A stretch of 64,000 nucleotides of DNA. Origin: Yamagishiella unicocca. Lineage: Eukaryota; Chlorophyta; Chlorophyceae; Chlamydomonadales; Volvocaceae. Shown piece by piece: positions 32,777 to 43,512 of this stretch (the stretch's first letter is position 1; each line of letters begins with the position of its first letter). The stretch spans positions 186,001 to 250,000 of the forward strand of contig BDSL01000030.1 of the NCBI GenBank assembly GCA_003116995.1, written 5' to 3'. The notes beneath the pieces are model-generated. The model had not been told where the DNA came from. It made no database searches and worked only from the letters and a program-made list of their open reading frames with translations. The position numbers and the translations under genes are program-made.

Positions 32777-35700
32777 ATGACGATAGTGATGGCGCTGGCC
32801 CTGCTGCCGTTGGCCAGGTACCCGCGGCCGGCCGTTACCGTCGACACGATTATCGTGGCACGACCCCATAATGCTGCTCCAGCTCGGCTGCTGTTGATTA
32901 AGCGCAAGAACCCCCCATTTAAGGTACGCCGTCACCCACCGCGAAGCCGACATATATAACAATGTCGGCCTCGGATATCGGCTTGAGACCAATTCCCGTG
33001 CCCTGATTTCCACATCTCGGTCTCCTTCCCTCCGCGCCTCCAGGATTCCTGGGCACTACCTGGCGGTTTCGTGGATGAGGGCGAGAGCCTGGACACGGCG
33101 GCAGGTCGCGAGCTGCAAGAGGAGACCTCAGTGGACCCGGCGTCGGTGTCCCTGACGCAGGTGCGAGAGATCGGGGCGCAATGCGGGGTGGGCAGCGGCA
33201 AGTGGAGTTGTGGGACGTGGCTCGGCGAACCTTTGGCATGCGGCCGGAGTTGATTGACGTGACGTGTTGTGGTTTTGCGCGCAAGGTTGGGCAAGTAGGG
33301 CTCGACTCGGCCTCTCGAACATCCTACGATGATTGCGAGGGGCTGTAAGACTGGGCGTTGTCACCCCCCTCTCGTGGGGGATGGCAGCGGTGTTGAAATG
33401 CACAGACGGGGGTTAGTGATGAGCGGCCACCCCTCTACTCCGCACCGATTATGGCCGGGAGTGCGCTCCCACAACACAAATTTGGCAGGGGTGGCCGCCC
33501 AGGTGTGAGGCGCTGCTGGCGGCTAAGGAGAAAGGGTAATTCTGCCCTTAGGGGACCCTCGGTGCGGCTGCTAGTCGCGCAAGTTGGGAAATAGGGCCAG
33601 GACGGGGCAGGTGGGCGAGGGACCGGGGGGAAGGCTTTGTTGGGAGCTGAGACGGGGCCGCTGTGACCCAGGCGGTGGCTCCGACGGTTGTGCGCAGGGC
33701 CGGCCTTACTGGGCCGGGCCTATCTATTTCTCGCGCCCCGGCGCGCACTGCATCCGAGGACTGCGTCCGATGACCCTTCTTGCCGCCCGCATAGCGCTGC
33801 AAGGGGTGCGGCGCCATAAGAACACGGCACCCTTCCACCTGCGGGAAGAACTGGCCACACTGCAAACTAAATGTGATCGTCGCTCGAGCGGTGGCTCCCG
33901 GTTGAGAGAGGATTGCGTGCCGTTGGGGGCGGGGCAGTGCGCCACCTCCACACTGCCTCCTATCCTCCTCGCTGCTGCTGCCGCTCACTCTAAAGCCCCC
34001 AATCCCTTAAAACTCTAATCTTCCAACGACCACCCCCTTGGAAGTCGTCTGAACCCCTCGACGGGTGTGTGCGACGCAGCCATCCCGAGACAAGCCCGCG
34101 GCACAGCTCACACTACCCACCACCGCCACTCACCACCACCATCCCCCACTGGCACCCGCCACCGCCGCCCACCGCCGCTACCCCCTTCCCAGGTCGGCGC
34201 CTTCGGCGACACCGGTCGCGATCCCCGCGGCTGGACCATCACGGTGGCGTACGCGGCGCTGGTGCCCTCATCCGACCTGGGGGTCAAGGCAGCGGTGAGC
34301 ACAGTGGGGCGGGGCGGGGCGGGGGCAATGGATTGGGGTATGGCCCGGAATGCTCGGATGCAGAGCAGCACGGCCGGATTCTGGTGTGTAAGGTTGTAGG
34401 GCAGGGCCCGACTGAGGAAAGGGGTGGCGGAAGGACACCGTTTGCAAACGGTGCTCTATTGCAAATCAATAGGGCTGTGGCGGCGCATGCCGAGCCGGCG
34501 CACGGCGGAGCCGAGAGGATGAGCTGAAAGCTTGCAGGATTGCAGCGGCGTTGATAAATGGGTATGAAGATTGCCAGCCAGGCCAAAAGATACGTCACCG
34601 AATCATGTTTGGGGGGTCGTGGGCAGGAGGGTGGGGATCGGCACCTTCGATATACGCGCCCAGGGTGCAGTCCGTGTCTTCCCCTGCTGCTGGACTAGCA
34701 ACCTGGCTGGATTACCAGACCGGGGCTACCAGGCTGAGGGAGCGATTAGGTGGCTGCTCGTATGTTTTCCGGTCTGGTGGGCCTTTGAGATGCGGTGAAG
34801 GGATTGCCAGCAGCCCGAGGAAGCTAGGGATTGGAGATTTACAGCCGAGCAACCTTGGATGAGGCAGAAGAGCTTGCGTGCCCTAGGTTGCACAGGGGGA
34901 GAAGCTGTGCGGTGCGAGGGAATGCGATGCGGTCTATTCGCGCTACGACTTGCAAGGCGGCAGCTCCGAGGCCCCCCCCTATTCCAGTGCAAGGGGAGGC
35001 CAGGCTGCTACCAACTCCGCTTGTTCCCGGACCACCAAGGTCCCCGCAGCAGTTGGTGTCAAAACATGTACCGTGACTACCGCCAACTGCACCTCACCCT
35101 GTCCGCAATGAGCTTTCGGCCAGCGCTCAAACCCATTGGCAGGGCAATACTCGGGCGGCGCCAGCTCGCGTTACGAACGCAGCTCTGGAGTCACCGGCTC
35201 TGCAGCTGGCATGATGCTGTCTGGCGGGTTTGTCTTCCACCGGCTACCGGCCCTACCCGACTGCGTGTCTGCTGCTGCCGCTGGTGCTGCTGCCGCTGCC
35301 GTCGCAGGATGATGCCAAGGACGCCCGCTGGTTCAACGTTGGCGCGCTGCCGCAGCTGGCCTTTGACCACAAGCTGGTGGTGAGGACAGCGCTGAGGCAC
35401 CTGGCCAAGCAGGATGCGGCTACATCAGTAGGTGGGTGCGCGCTTAGGAGGCAATGGGGAGGGGGTGCGTGAGGAAAGAGCGGGTGTAGGTGTGGAGAGG
35501 GCTTTGGATGGGAAAGCGGAACCGAGGGACAATATGACGTGGCCGGCAGCTGGCGGTGTTCTTGTGATGTTGCGATGAAATGCGGTCGGGGCAGGGGGCC
35601 CTGGTGAGGTCGGGGCAGGGGACTCACCCAGGGGGCCCTGGTGAGGCGGGTCCGGTTGCATCCGTATGTCAGCATCCCCTGTTCCCCTCACCGTCTGTCT

Positions 35701-35928
35701 GTATCCCTGGTTCCTTTTATCCCGCCCCCTAGCATCTTTCCATTTCAGCACCTCGCCACCCAACACACCTGCACTCACGCGGCGCCCATCCCGCTTGTCG
35801 CTGCAGCCGGGTTGCCGTCCGTGCTGCTTGCGGCCGCGGATAAGCTGGAGGGGCCGTGGAAGACGGAGCTTCACCAGAAGACGGAGGTTCACGTGGACGG
35901 TCCGGCCATCGCGAAGACCAGCGGCTAG
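32777..35928 (+). CDS. Nudix hydrolase
   Basis: Nudix enzymes hydrolyse nucleoside diphosphates linked to another group, such as ADP-ribose, NADH or oxidised nucleotides. Five exons join in phase: 32777-32923, 33044-33160, 34193-34294, 35308-35431, 35807-35928 (about 203 aa). Conserved parts: YPRPAVTVDTIIVA and RLLLIKRKNPPFK, DSWALPGGFVDEGESLD leading into the Nudix box (Gly-x5-Glu-x7-Arg-Glu-Leu-x-Glu-Glu), then GAFGDTGRDPRGWTITVAYA and DAKDARWFNVGALPQLAFDH. The combination GDPGRDPRGW-like plus W-F-x2-LP-LAFDH is that of ADP-ribose pyrophosphatase/NrtR-type Nudix proteins, so ADP-ribose or a related nucleotide is the likeliest substrate (inference). Odd: Ser replaces the usual Gly after Glu-Glu-x in the box. 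Exon 4 uses the donor TAG|GTGGGT, which keeps frame with exon 5. Confidence 0.88.
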
Positions 35929-36589
35929 GGCAGCTGCGACGACGCCCAGCAGTGGGCTGAGGCCGTGCGCCAGGAGTGGGACAGGAGATCACTTGAGTTG
36001 CCCCAAGCGGTTGTGCTTTGGTGTCTGGGTTGTTACATTGCCAGCGCGGCGCGGCGGGACAACGAAATTGCCGAACTAGGCAGAACGTTGATTGAGCGCG
36101 ACCGTGTATGCCATATGCTCACTAGCTACGGGCTTGTGAGCGGGGGAGTTTGCTATGCCAAGAAATGGGATAGATGGGTGTGGGCAGGTGGATGTGTGCC
36201 GTGGTGGGAATCGGATGGCTGGACCAGCCGAATGGCTTGAACCCAGCGGAGGGGCGTTGCATTCCTCGGCTGGATGCTCTTATGGGCGTTTCGTGAGGCA
36301 CGCGCATTGCGCTGTGGGAACGTGGGGCGCTGTGCAGGTGCCCAGCTGGCGGCCCATCTATCTAGGTCCAGTCCGCTGTGGGGCTCCAACCATACACGCA
36401 TCTGGGAGTTTCTGCCTAGGTACTGTTTGGTTTTCTGCAAAAACTCCGTTACACTCTGCTAGAGTTTCACGCGGGCGGTAATAAGCAATGCAGGTATGGC
36501 GATGGCGAAGACGCACTGGCGAGTGCTACGTCTTCACGGTCTTACCGTTCTTTTTAAAATCGGCGCCGTGGGGTTCCTCACAGCTTATG
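35929..36589. other. Nudix 3' flank, no gene assigned
   Basis: I see no recognisable gene and no convincing TGTAA close to the Nudix stop. Short frames at 35965-36240 and 36155-36481 match nothing known to me. The DIRS remnant begins about 660 bp after the Nudix stop and may have displaced part of the original 3'UTR. Confidence 0.4.
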
Positions 36590-37900
36590 CGGGATTTTTG
36601 CGTACCTGAGGCACAAGTTCTCCCATGTGCTTCATTACCTTCCTGTTCTTGTTAAGTGTAGAGGAAGAGGGAGCCGAGAGGCAGCGGGATGCACTCCTAA
36701 TGGAGTGTCTTAAAGCGGCGCTTGGGGTAAATCTTAGGAAAAGCCAACAGGCGCCGGTGACGGAGATTCGTTGCCGGGGTTCTTGATCGATTCGCGGTCG
36801 ATGTCCTTCACCCTTCCGCAGGATCGGTGGGAGGCATTCCAGCAGGCCGCGAAGGTGCCCGCGCGGGTGATGCCCAGGGTCATCGGTCACGGGTAAGCTT
36901 GCAGCTGGTCATGTGAGCACTAGCTCGGTTGGTCACGCGGGCGTGCGAAGTCACGCTGAGGGAGAAGAAGGGATGGATTGGGGCGGTCGCGGTTACAGAG
37001 GCAGTGCAAGAAGAGCTGAGGTTCTGTGAGGCGTTGCCGCGGGAGGCCCTTGCGGCTCCTATCATGCGGTTAGCTAGCGCCGGGGCACTGGGTTTACGGA
37101 CTGACGCTAGCGACTTCGGGTGGGCTGGGGTCATGACTGAAGAGGCGGTGGCCCATGGGTCCCTAGAGGAAAGGAAGGAGTTGTTGGCCTTGCGAGAGAT
37201 GCTCGCATTGCTGTACACTCTGCAAGCCTTGGAGGGCCGCTTACGGGGCACACGGGTGCACGTCTTGACGAAGCGCACCAACACAAGGTCCATTGCGACG
37301 AAGGGAAGCAAGGGTGCCCATTTGCGTGCGATTGCGCTGCGGGTGTCCTGTTGGTGCAAGGCCAGCCAGGTGCAACTCTTGGTGGCGTGGATCCCGAGGG
37401 AACAGACCGTGACATCGGCAAGACCCAGGAAAGCGGCGATTGGCAGCTGGCGCCGGAATGGTTCCGGCCGCTAGACGCGCGGTGGGCCCTGCACACAGTA
37501 GTCTGGAACCTGCTATAACAGTTGCTGCAGTAGATCGGTTCACGTCAGACCACAACACGCAGCTGCCGCCCTTTAACTGGCTGCTTTAGTGCCCGCCTCT
37601 GCTTCGCCCAGCAGTGGTCAGGGGAGAACAATTGGTGCAAAACCGCCATTTGCAATGAGGTTGTGGAGCCATTTGGAGGAGCAGCGGGCAGTGCCAACAG
37701 TGGTTCTGCCTGTATGGCCGTCATCAGCGGTTTGGTGGCCACTGCTCTGCGCCGCAGGGGGGACGATGGTCACCTGCAGTGGTGTGCACGAAGGCCCTCC
37801 CGAGGGCAGGGGAGGTATTCCGGTCGGGGCCCGGGTCTGGAAACAGAGTGGACCAGGGACCTCGAGGGGGCGGGTTATGGCTCTACATGTGTCCTTTAAG
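36590..37900 (+). mobile_element. Decayed DIRS-type retrotransposon (RT end, RNase H, methyltransferase)
   Basis: DIRS elements encode reverse transcriptase, RNase H and a Dam-like N6-adenine methyltransferase and integrate with a tyrosine recombinase. The end of the RT is visible in broken frames: ECLKAALGVNLRKSQQAP (36700-36755), then FLIDSRSMSFTLPQDRWEAF (36785-36845) in another frame. RNase H follows in one open frame, 36929-37474: GLRTDASDFGWAGVMTEE, SLEERKELLALREMLALLYT and VAWIPREQ. After a stop and small frame changes, SGENNWCKPPF and TVVLPVWPSS (37610-37730) match the methyltransferase, including its N-PP-F motif. Stops and frameshifts show it is dead. The RNase H segment keeps a long frame although one expected Asp (in LTD-N) reads Lys. 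The tyrosine recombinase and terminal repeats were not found. Confidence 0.85.
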
Positions 37901-39087
37901 TGCCGATAGGGCCGGCCCGACGCTTACTGCTTGACCGTGTAGATGGATATCTCTGGACGCATAAGTGGCCGCTGGGTCAACACGTTAGCGGTCAATCCTG
38001 CGCATGTGGAGTTATAACAAGCGACACAGCGCATGATGGTGGGCTCGCGGGCGCTGTCCACGCGGGCGCAATACAAGAGCTCCTGGGCGGCGTTTTGCCA
38101 GTTCCGAAAATGTCCAAAGCCAACACGACCTGTAGCGCTACAATTGTTTTCCGAAACGTGACAACACAGGCGCTCCAGCGTGCTAGGGTACCGGTTACAT
38201 TTGCCGTAACAAAGGACAGCGGTGGCTGCACCATCGGTAAATAACGTTGTGGGCACAACTTACCGGTGCACCGATATGTTGTGCTGATGCCCGCGGTGGG
38301 GAGCGGTAATTGTCCCTAGTTGTCAGGCTGTGTCAGGTTGACCACGGTGGGGAGAGGTGTTGGTGCTGGCCGCCGTCAAGTGCCAAACATACATACTCCA
38401 GCTAGCCGGGCATACATGCAGCACCACCAACCGTATGCCGTTGCTGGAACATCCCGACGTCCCGTGGGGTCCTCAACGAACAACTTAACATCGGCGGTGT
38501 CAGTGCAAGGATAGGTGGCGGATGCACAGTAGGGCATTCAGTGGCCGACGCCCGCATGGAAGGTCATCTCAGGGCCTCTCAGCACCGTTGAGTTCAATGC
38601 TGGGGCTGGCTGGGGCTACCAGTCGTTGGTAGTTGACCGTTCGGAAGAATTGCATTATGTTTCGGCGCTAAGTCTCCGTGTAATCATCTCCTGGGTACGT
38701 TACACGTTGGGATGATACATACGTCGTGTCGACCTTGTCGACTGACATCCGCTTAACTGGCCCACGCCACGAGGTGCATGATGGCGCATGCCATGTGACA
38801 AATTGCCGCGGATACAACACATAGCATGCCACGAAGAGTTTCGGCGTGCGTGCTAGGCGGAATGCTTCCGTTGGCACAGACCACTGCCGGACAACGGTAC
38901 ATCCAAGCACTTATTTCACGGACGGCGCCGCGAGTCGCAGATACATGTAATTGCCATAATACTTTTTATTACCGGATCACGTGGTGGAAGATTTAACCAT
39001 TTTGGCTTGCTGCAACGGCCCCCTTTCGTAACGGCCCCCTTTCGGGGCGGGCCATCCTTTAGTTTTTCTCCCTGAACCATTCCGATC
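37901..39087. other. Region between DIRS remnant and ZIP gene
   Basis: No gene recognised. GC content falls to around 50%. It may contain the rest of the retrotransposon and the ZIP promoter. A 16-bp direct repeat (AACGGCCCCCTTTCG with one flanking base) occurs twice at about 39015-39046, some 45 bp before the ZIP start codon. Confidence 0.4.
39015..39046 (+). promoter_or_regulatory. Tandem 16-bp motif upstream of the ZIP gene
   Basis: Two adjacent copies of AACGGCCCCCTTTCG separated by one base, in the probable 5'UTR or proximal promoter of the ZIP gene. The role is unknown; it could be a repeat or a tandem binding site. Confidence 0.4.
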
Positions 39088-40731
39088 ATGTTCGACGAAA
39101 AGGTTATAAACGCCCTCCTCCTGACGGGGCTGGGCGCGGCGGGCACGGCGTTGGGCGGGCTGATTGTCGTCGCACAACCAAAAATGCAATTCAAGCGACT
39201 GGGCTACCTCCAGGCAAGCAGGGTGATCCTGATCTCCTTCAGCCTGCTTATCATAGACTCTTATCGAACAATTGTCAAAAGTCCTGCTTCCTGCCGATCG
39301 CTATGTTTCGGGGAAGACGCAGTAGGACAGCGGCATAAGCAGCCGCAAGTAGCTAGCTTATATGAAGTGCCGCATTAGAGTGGACTTAAAGCCGCTTCAA
39401 GCGGTGTTGCTGACGTGTGGGTGTAGGCGGGAGTTGACCAGCGTAAATACAGCCATGCGCCAAATCCCACCGCAATATCCCATGATGCCTTAATGTGAGG
39501 TGTACTGCCTGCGTGAGCAGTGGGGGGGTGGGGGAACTGTTTCGTATGGCAAAGGCCGCCGGACCCGTTCACACTCGAACTCCTCGTGGTCTGCCACCCA
39601 AACATCTACTTTCGTCCCAAACACACTCGCCGTACTATCCGTCTAGCTCTCCTTCCCAATCCCTTGAAGTCCACCCTCCTGGCTGCTCCCGTCCCCATCG
39701 CTCTCCCCCTCGCAAACGAACTCAGGGCCTGGCAGCGGGCCTGATGCTGTGCATTTCCATGCTGGACCTCATGCCGGCGGCCGTGGCGGAGGTGGGCTTT
39801 GCAGCGGCCAACGCCTGGTTCTTCGCGGGCGTCGCGTTCTTCGCTGTGGTGGTCCACTTCATTCCGGAGCCATCGTCGGAGGGGCTGGTGCTGGACGACG
39901 ACAAGGCACCGCCGTCGCCTTCGCTTCAGGCATCCAAAAAGGATGACGACAAGGCCAACACTCCCACGAAGACGCTAACCAAGCGGTAGGCCTGGGGGTA
40001 CCATGCAACCGTTCGCAGCACCTGATGACGTCATAGCCGCATGCCGACCCAGCCCGCGGGAGCCCACAAACGCCTGGTGCCTCAAACCCACCCACCCTCT
40101 CCCTCATCCCCCCCACCACCATGCCCTTCCCCAACTCCCCCAACCCCCTTATCCACGGCCTCGTAGCAGCGGCAAGGGTGACACCGGCGCCTCGCCAGCA
40201 ACCTTCGCGCCCGCCGGCGCCGCCGCCCGCGACCACGCTGCCCGCCGGGAGGCTAAGCGTCGCGTGCTGCTGTCTGGGCTCATCACCGCCATCGGCATCG
40301 CGCTGCACAACTTCCCCGAGGGGGTCGCCGTGTTCCTGGCCTCAATGAAGTCCCACGCCGTGGGCGCATCACTCGCCTTCGCCATCGCGCTGCACAACGT
40401 GCCGGAGGGCGTGGCCGTGGCGTTGCCCGTCTACTTCGCCACCGGCAGCCGCTGGCGGGGCTTCCTGTACGCCGCCACCTCGGGCCTGGCGGAACCCCTG
40501 GCGGTGGTGGTGCTGGCGCTGTTCTTTCCAACCAACCTGGATAAGCAGCTGGTGGAGAAGCTGCTGGCGGCGGTGGGCGGTATCATGGCGTTCCTTTCGA
40601 TTTCGGAGTTGTTGCCGCTGGCGTTCGAGCACGCGGGCAGGCAGCGCGCCGTGATCTCACTGTTCGTGGGTATGGCCATCATGTCTGCAAACCTGTACAT
40701 ACTGGACCACTGGATGGGGCACGAGCACTGA
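39088..40731 (+). CDS. ZIP-family zinc/metal transporter (ZTP29/ZupT-like)
   Basis: ZIP proteins move zinc and related divalent metals into the cytosol. Three exons: 39088-39213, 39726-39985 and 40170-40731, in phase (about 315 aa). Membrane segments are visible as INALLLTGLGAAGTALGGLI, GLAAGLMLCISMLDLMPAAV, AWFFAGVAFFAVVVHFIPEP, VLLSGLITAIGIALHNFPEG, GASLAFAIALHNVPEGVAVA, GLAEPLAVVVLALFF, LLAAVGGIMAFLSISELLPL and ISLFVGMAIMSANLYILDHW. The paired HNFPEG and HNVPEG motifs in TM4-TM5 are the metal-binding signature of this subfamily. A charged, Lys/Asp-rich cytosolic loop lies between TM3 and TM4. It resembles plant ZTP29 and bacterial ZupT, which suggests an ER or plasma-membrane zinc role (inference). 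Odd: intron 1 has a GC donor, CAG|GCAAGC. TGTAA at 41283-41287 may be the poly(A) signal. Confidence 0.92.
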
Positions 40732-41776
40732 GCGCGGTCGCGAGCACTGAAGGGGAAGGAAGACGCGCGGGAGGGTTGCAGGGAAAACCCGTGTACGAAA
40801 GGAAAGGGTGGGGGTGCAGACGTGGAATTGGGTGCATTCATAGCACAAGGTCATGGACGGGCAACGCACAGCGTGAGTGGCAACGCACAGCGGGCGTGGG
40901 TGGTTGGGTACCTGTGGGTGCTGGACACGGATGCGGGCGTGTACCTGTGTTGGGCTGCGCTCGGACCCGGGCAGAGGGGCCCGGGGAGCCGAGGGTGTAT
41001 CCGAGGGACTCCACGAGGGCGAGATCTGTTCCCCTCCCTAAAACCATTCCGCTGCGGGGAGCGCTGTTGTACATGTCACGTCACATCTAAATCCGGTCTG
41101 GTTCTTTTGGGGGGGGCGCGATGGCCCCGGGAGGGCGGCAACCTGCCGCCGTTGGGGCAGTGTGCAGTGTGGGTTCAAAGGAAGCTCGTGGGTCGTCCGC
41201 GCGTGTGCGTGGTTGCATGCGCAGCGAGGCAGGCAGCACCTTGCGCACACTGGTAACGCCTGACTGCCTGAGGGAGTACGCCTGTAATTTCGGTTGCTAG
41301 TTGGTGTGTCGTACGGACTTGCGGGCGCGGCCTGGGTTGTCCGCTTCGGGAGGAGTGCACGACGTACGAGTATGTGTAATTGGTGCGCGGGTGGCAACTA
41401 TGACGTCTCGTAACTATGTACCCCTTTGTTCGCACAAATTATGTACGATTTTGGCGTGGGTTCCACCCCGGCCTCATTACTGTAATCGCCTCCTGCTCGT
41501 CACAGCGAACATCGCCCTACCGGCCTGACCTTCCCCTGCTCCCCCTCCGCCTATGGTGGCACCCCACGTCAGTTATCGCCGAGCCCCCGGAACTACACGA
41601 CCCATGCAGCTCCCCCAGCCCTACCCCCCAAGGAAGGACTCAAACGCGTCTCCCGGATCGGCGGCTAGTTTTCCTCCTCCGTCTCCTATGTCGTGTGGAC
41701 GAATTTTCTCACTACCCCCAACGGATACAAAAGCACCCTCCGCTCTCCTCCCACCGCCTTCCCGCCGACTCGGCGC
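40732..41776. other. Convergent intergenic region (ZIP and lumenal protein)
   Basis: Holds both 3'UTRs. Plus-strand TGTAA motifs occur at 41283-41287, near 41375 and near 41480; the first is the best ZIP candidate. I see no other gene, only GC-rich shadow frames. Confidence 0.4.
41676..41712 (-). repeat. Partial copy of the intronic repeat outside an intron
   Basis: TCCTCCGTCTCCTATGTCGT followed by GTGGACGAATTTTCTC, in the 3' flank of the lumenal-protein gene. This is the clearest copy not inside a recognised intron. Confidence 0.6.
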
Positions 41777-42787
41777 TCACGCCCCTATCACCGCCCGCAC
41801 GTCCCGAAGGCAAACATACGCCAGCTCTGCCAGCCGCCGCCGCCCCCCCTCCAGCGCCCCCACTGGATTCCCCGCCGACTCCCTGGCAACAGCGCCTCCA
41901 TCTTCCGCGCCAGCTACCGCCCCCCCGCCACCACTCCCCAGCACCGCCTGTGCATTCCCCACCCCGCCGCTCACGCCACTGGCCGCGCCCACGCCCTCTG
42001 CCGCCCTGCGCAGGAGGCCCAGCTGCGCCACCGCCCGCGTCGTCCGCGCCTCCACCTCCTCCAGCCACTCCAGGTCCACCACTCCCAGGGAGGACCCCCC
42101 CGGCCGGGCGCGCCGCTCCATCTCGTCCAGCAGCCCCAGCACGCCGCTCCGCCGCTTGGCGGGTGAGTTGTACGCCAGCTCGGCCGCCACCACCGGCAGC
42201 GCCGCCTGCAGCACCCTGCAGCTGCCTGCCAGCTGTGAGGCCAGGCGCAGCGCCGTGCTGGCGTCCAGACAGTCTGGGAGGGGCTCCACGGCGGTGCAGC
42301 TGTCGAGCCGCAGCAACTGAGAGTATGCAGCCTGGAGGGACTCCACGGCCGTGGCGGTGGCCGCGCGGGCCGCCTCCAAAGTCATGCCGTCGCTGCTGAC
42401 CTGAGGTGCGTCGGGTATGGAATATGAGGGTGTGGGGGCGGCGGCGGCGGATGGCAGGCGCGTTGATGGGGGTAAGAAATCTGGGACCTGGGGAGGTGTG
42501 AGGAGCTCCGCGGCGCTGATTGCGGCGGTGGCGACCAGTCCAAGCAGCAGGCCACGGCGCGGTGTCATGCGGGGTGCAGGCGGGAGAGGGCGACCTGCGG
42601 GGTCGTCGCGCCATGCTTGCGGGAGGAAGTGTTCTGTGCGCGGATTGGGAGGTTGGCCGTGGTGCGGCCGTGAAGCTTCATGGGCTAATACTCCGCGCGC
42701 GAGCGGTGTCGCGCAGCAAGCCGGTAACCGACTGGCGCACGTTCGCTGTCGCTGCTGGTGCAGCATCTGGGGCTTAAATTCGAGCAT
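41777..42787 (-). CDS. Intronless probable thylakoid-lumen protein, function unknown
   Basis: One open frame of 336 codons. The N-terminus (about 75 residues, rich in Arg, Gln, Ala, Pro, few acids) looks like a chloroplast transit peptide. It is followed by MTPRRGLLLGLVATAAISAA, an Arg-Arg pair plus hydrophobic stretch ending in small residues, as in Tat-type lumen-targeting signals (with a TPRR context). The mature part is helical and Ala/Leu-rich, with blocks such as DCLDASTALRLASQLAGSC, AALPVVAAELAYNSPAKRRS, GLLDEMERRA and RRLAELAYVCLRDVRAVIGA. I do not recognise a family. A Gly/Ala-rich linker separates the last block. Lack of introns is unusual next to its neighbours. It is head-to-head with CTR9. 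Confidence 0.65.
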   Translation of the reverse strand: MLEFKPQMLHQQRQRTCASRLPACCATPLARGVLAHEASRPHHGQPPNPRTEHFLPQAWRDDPAGRPLPPAPRMTPRRGLLLGLVATAAISAAELLTPPQVPDFLPPSTRLPSAAAAPTPSYSIPDAPQVSSDGMTLEAARAATATAVESLQAAYSQLLRLDSCTAVEPLPDCLDASTALRLASQLAGSCRVLQAALPVVAAELAYNSPAKRRSGVLGLLDEMERRARPGGSSLGVVDLEWLEEVEARTTRAVAQLGLLRRAAEGVGAASGVSGGVGNAQAVLGSGGGGAVAGAEDGGAVARESAGNPVGALEGGRRRLAELAYVCLRDVRAVIGA

Positions 42788-43512
42788 CGGCGATCATGCC
42801 ACACTTTATTGACCGCAAATAATCCTCTGCGATGTGGCACAACAGATGAGTATTGTTGGGTATATTTTATTCCCTTTCCGTGGCTTCTTTAAAAAAGGTA
42901 TGCTTCAATACAGGAATTGTAGGAGGTAGACGTACGGAGTTGGGCAGATATATTTCAGGTCCCCGAATCGTGTCAAAATGCCCCCAATTGCCATACATCT
43001 CCTCCCGGTCCGTGACTGTCCATTATACCAGTTCAGGCTAATGGCAATGTGCTTCCTTACAATATTGCATGGCATAGAGGTGTTGTGACGTGGATTGTAT
43101 TATTGTAGCTACTAGATGTTGAACCGTCTGGAAAGCGTGTAACCGATAGGCGGGGGTATGTGTGGGGGCGGGTGGCGGTGGGGTTAGGGTGGACTGGGAG
43201 AACCATGCACGCCAGGGGCATATGTCCTGTGGCCCACCAATTCGCAGGAAAACAGTTCCCGGAGAGGAGGCGTCGTTGTGCGGTGAAAGAACCTGTGTTA
43301 TAGGTATGCTTGCTTGTCGTACGCGGCCGGTCGTCAACTCAATAGTCAGCAATTCAATACATACCCGACAGCGACTTTGGTTTTACAAAGCTATGACGTT
43401 TTTGCAAACCTAGTTTTGCCGGTTATGATTTCTGTAAAACTACTGAATCAGCGCCACGCTTGACTTGCAAGTTTAGGCGGCCCCCCGGGGCCGCCAGGCC
43501 GTCGTGCCTGCC
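42788..43512. promoter_or_regulatory. Divergent promoter between lumenal-protein gene and CTR9
   Basis: About 725 bp, AT-rich relative to the genes (for example 42790-43130 and 43370-43450). It ends in a strong hairpin 17 nt before the CTR9 start codon. No further coding signal recognised. Confidence 0.45.
43476..43495 (+). promoter_or_regulatory. GC hairpin in the CTR9 5'UTR
   Basis: GGCGGCCCC, two C, GGGGCCGCC: a perfect 9-bp inverted repeat of G and C only, ending 17 nt upstream of the ATG. On the mRNA it would fold into a very stable stem within reach of a scanning ribosome, though a two-base loop would force opening of the inner pairs. Confidence 0.55.
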
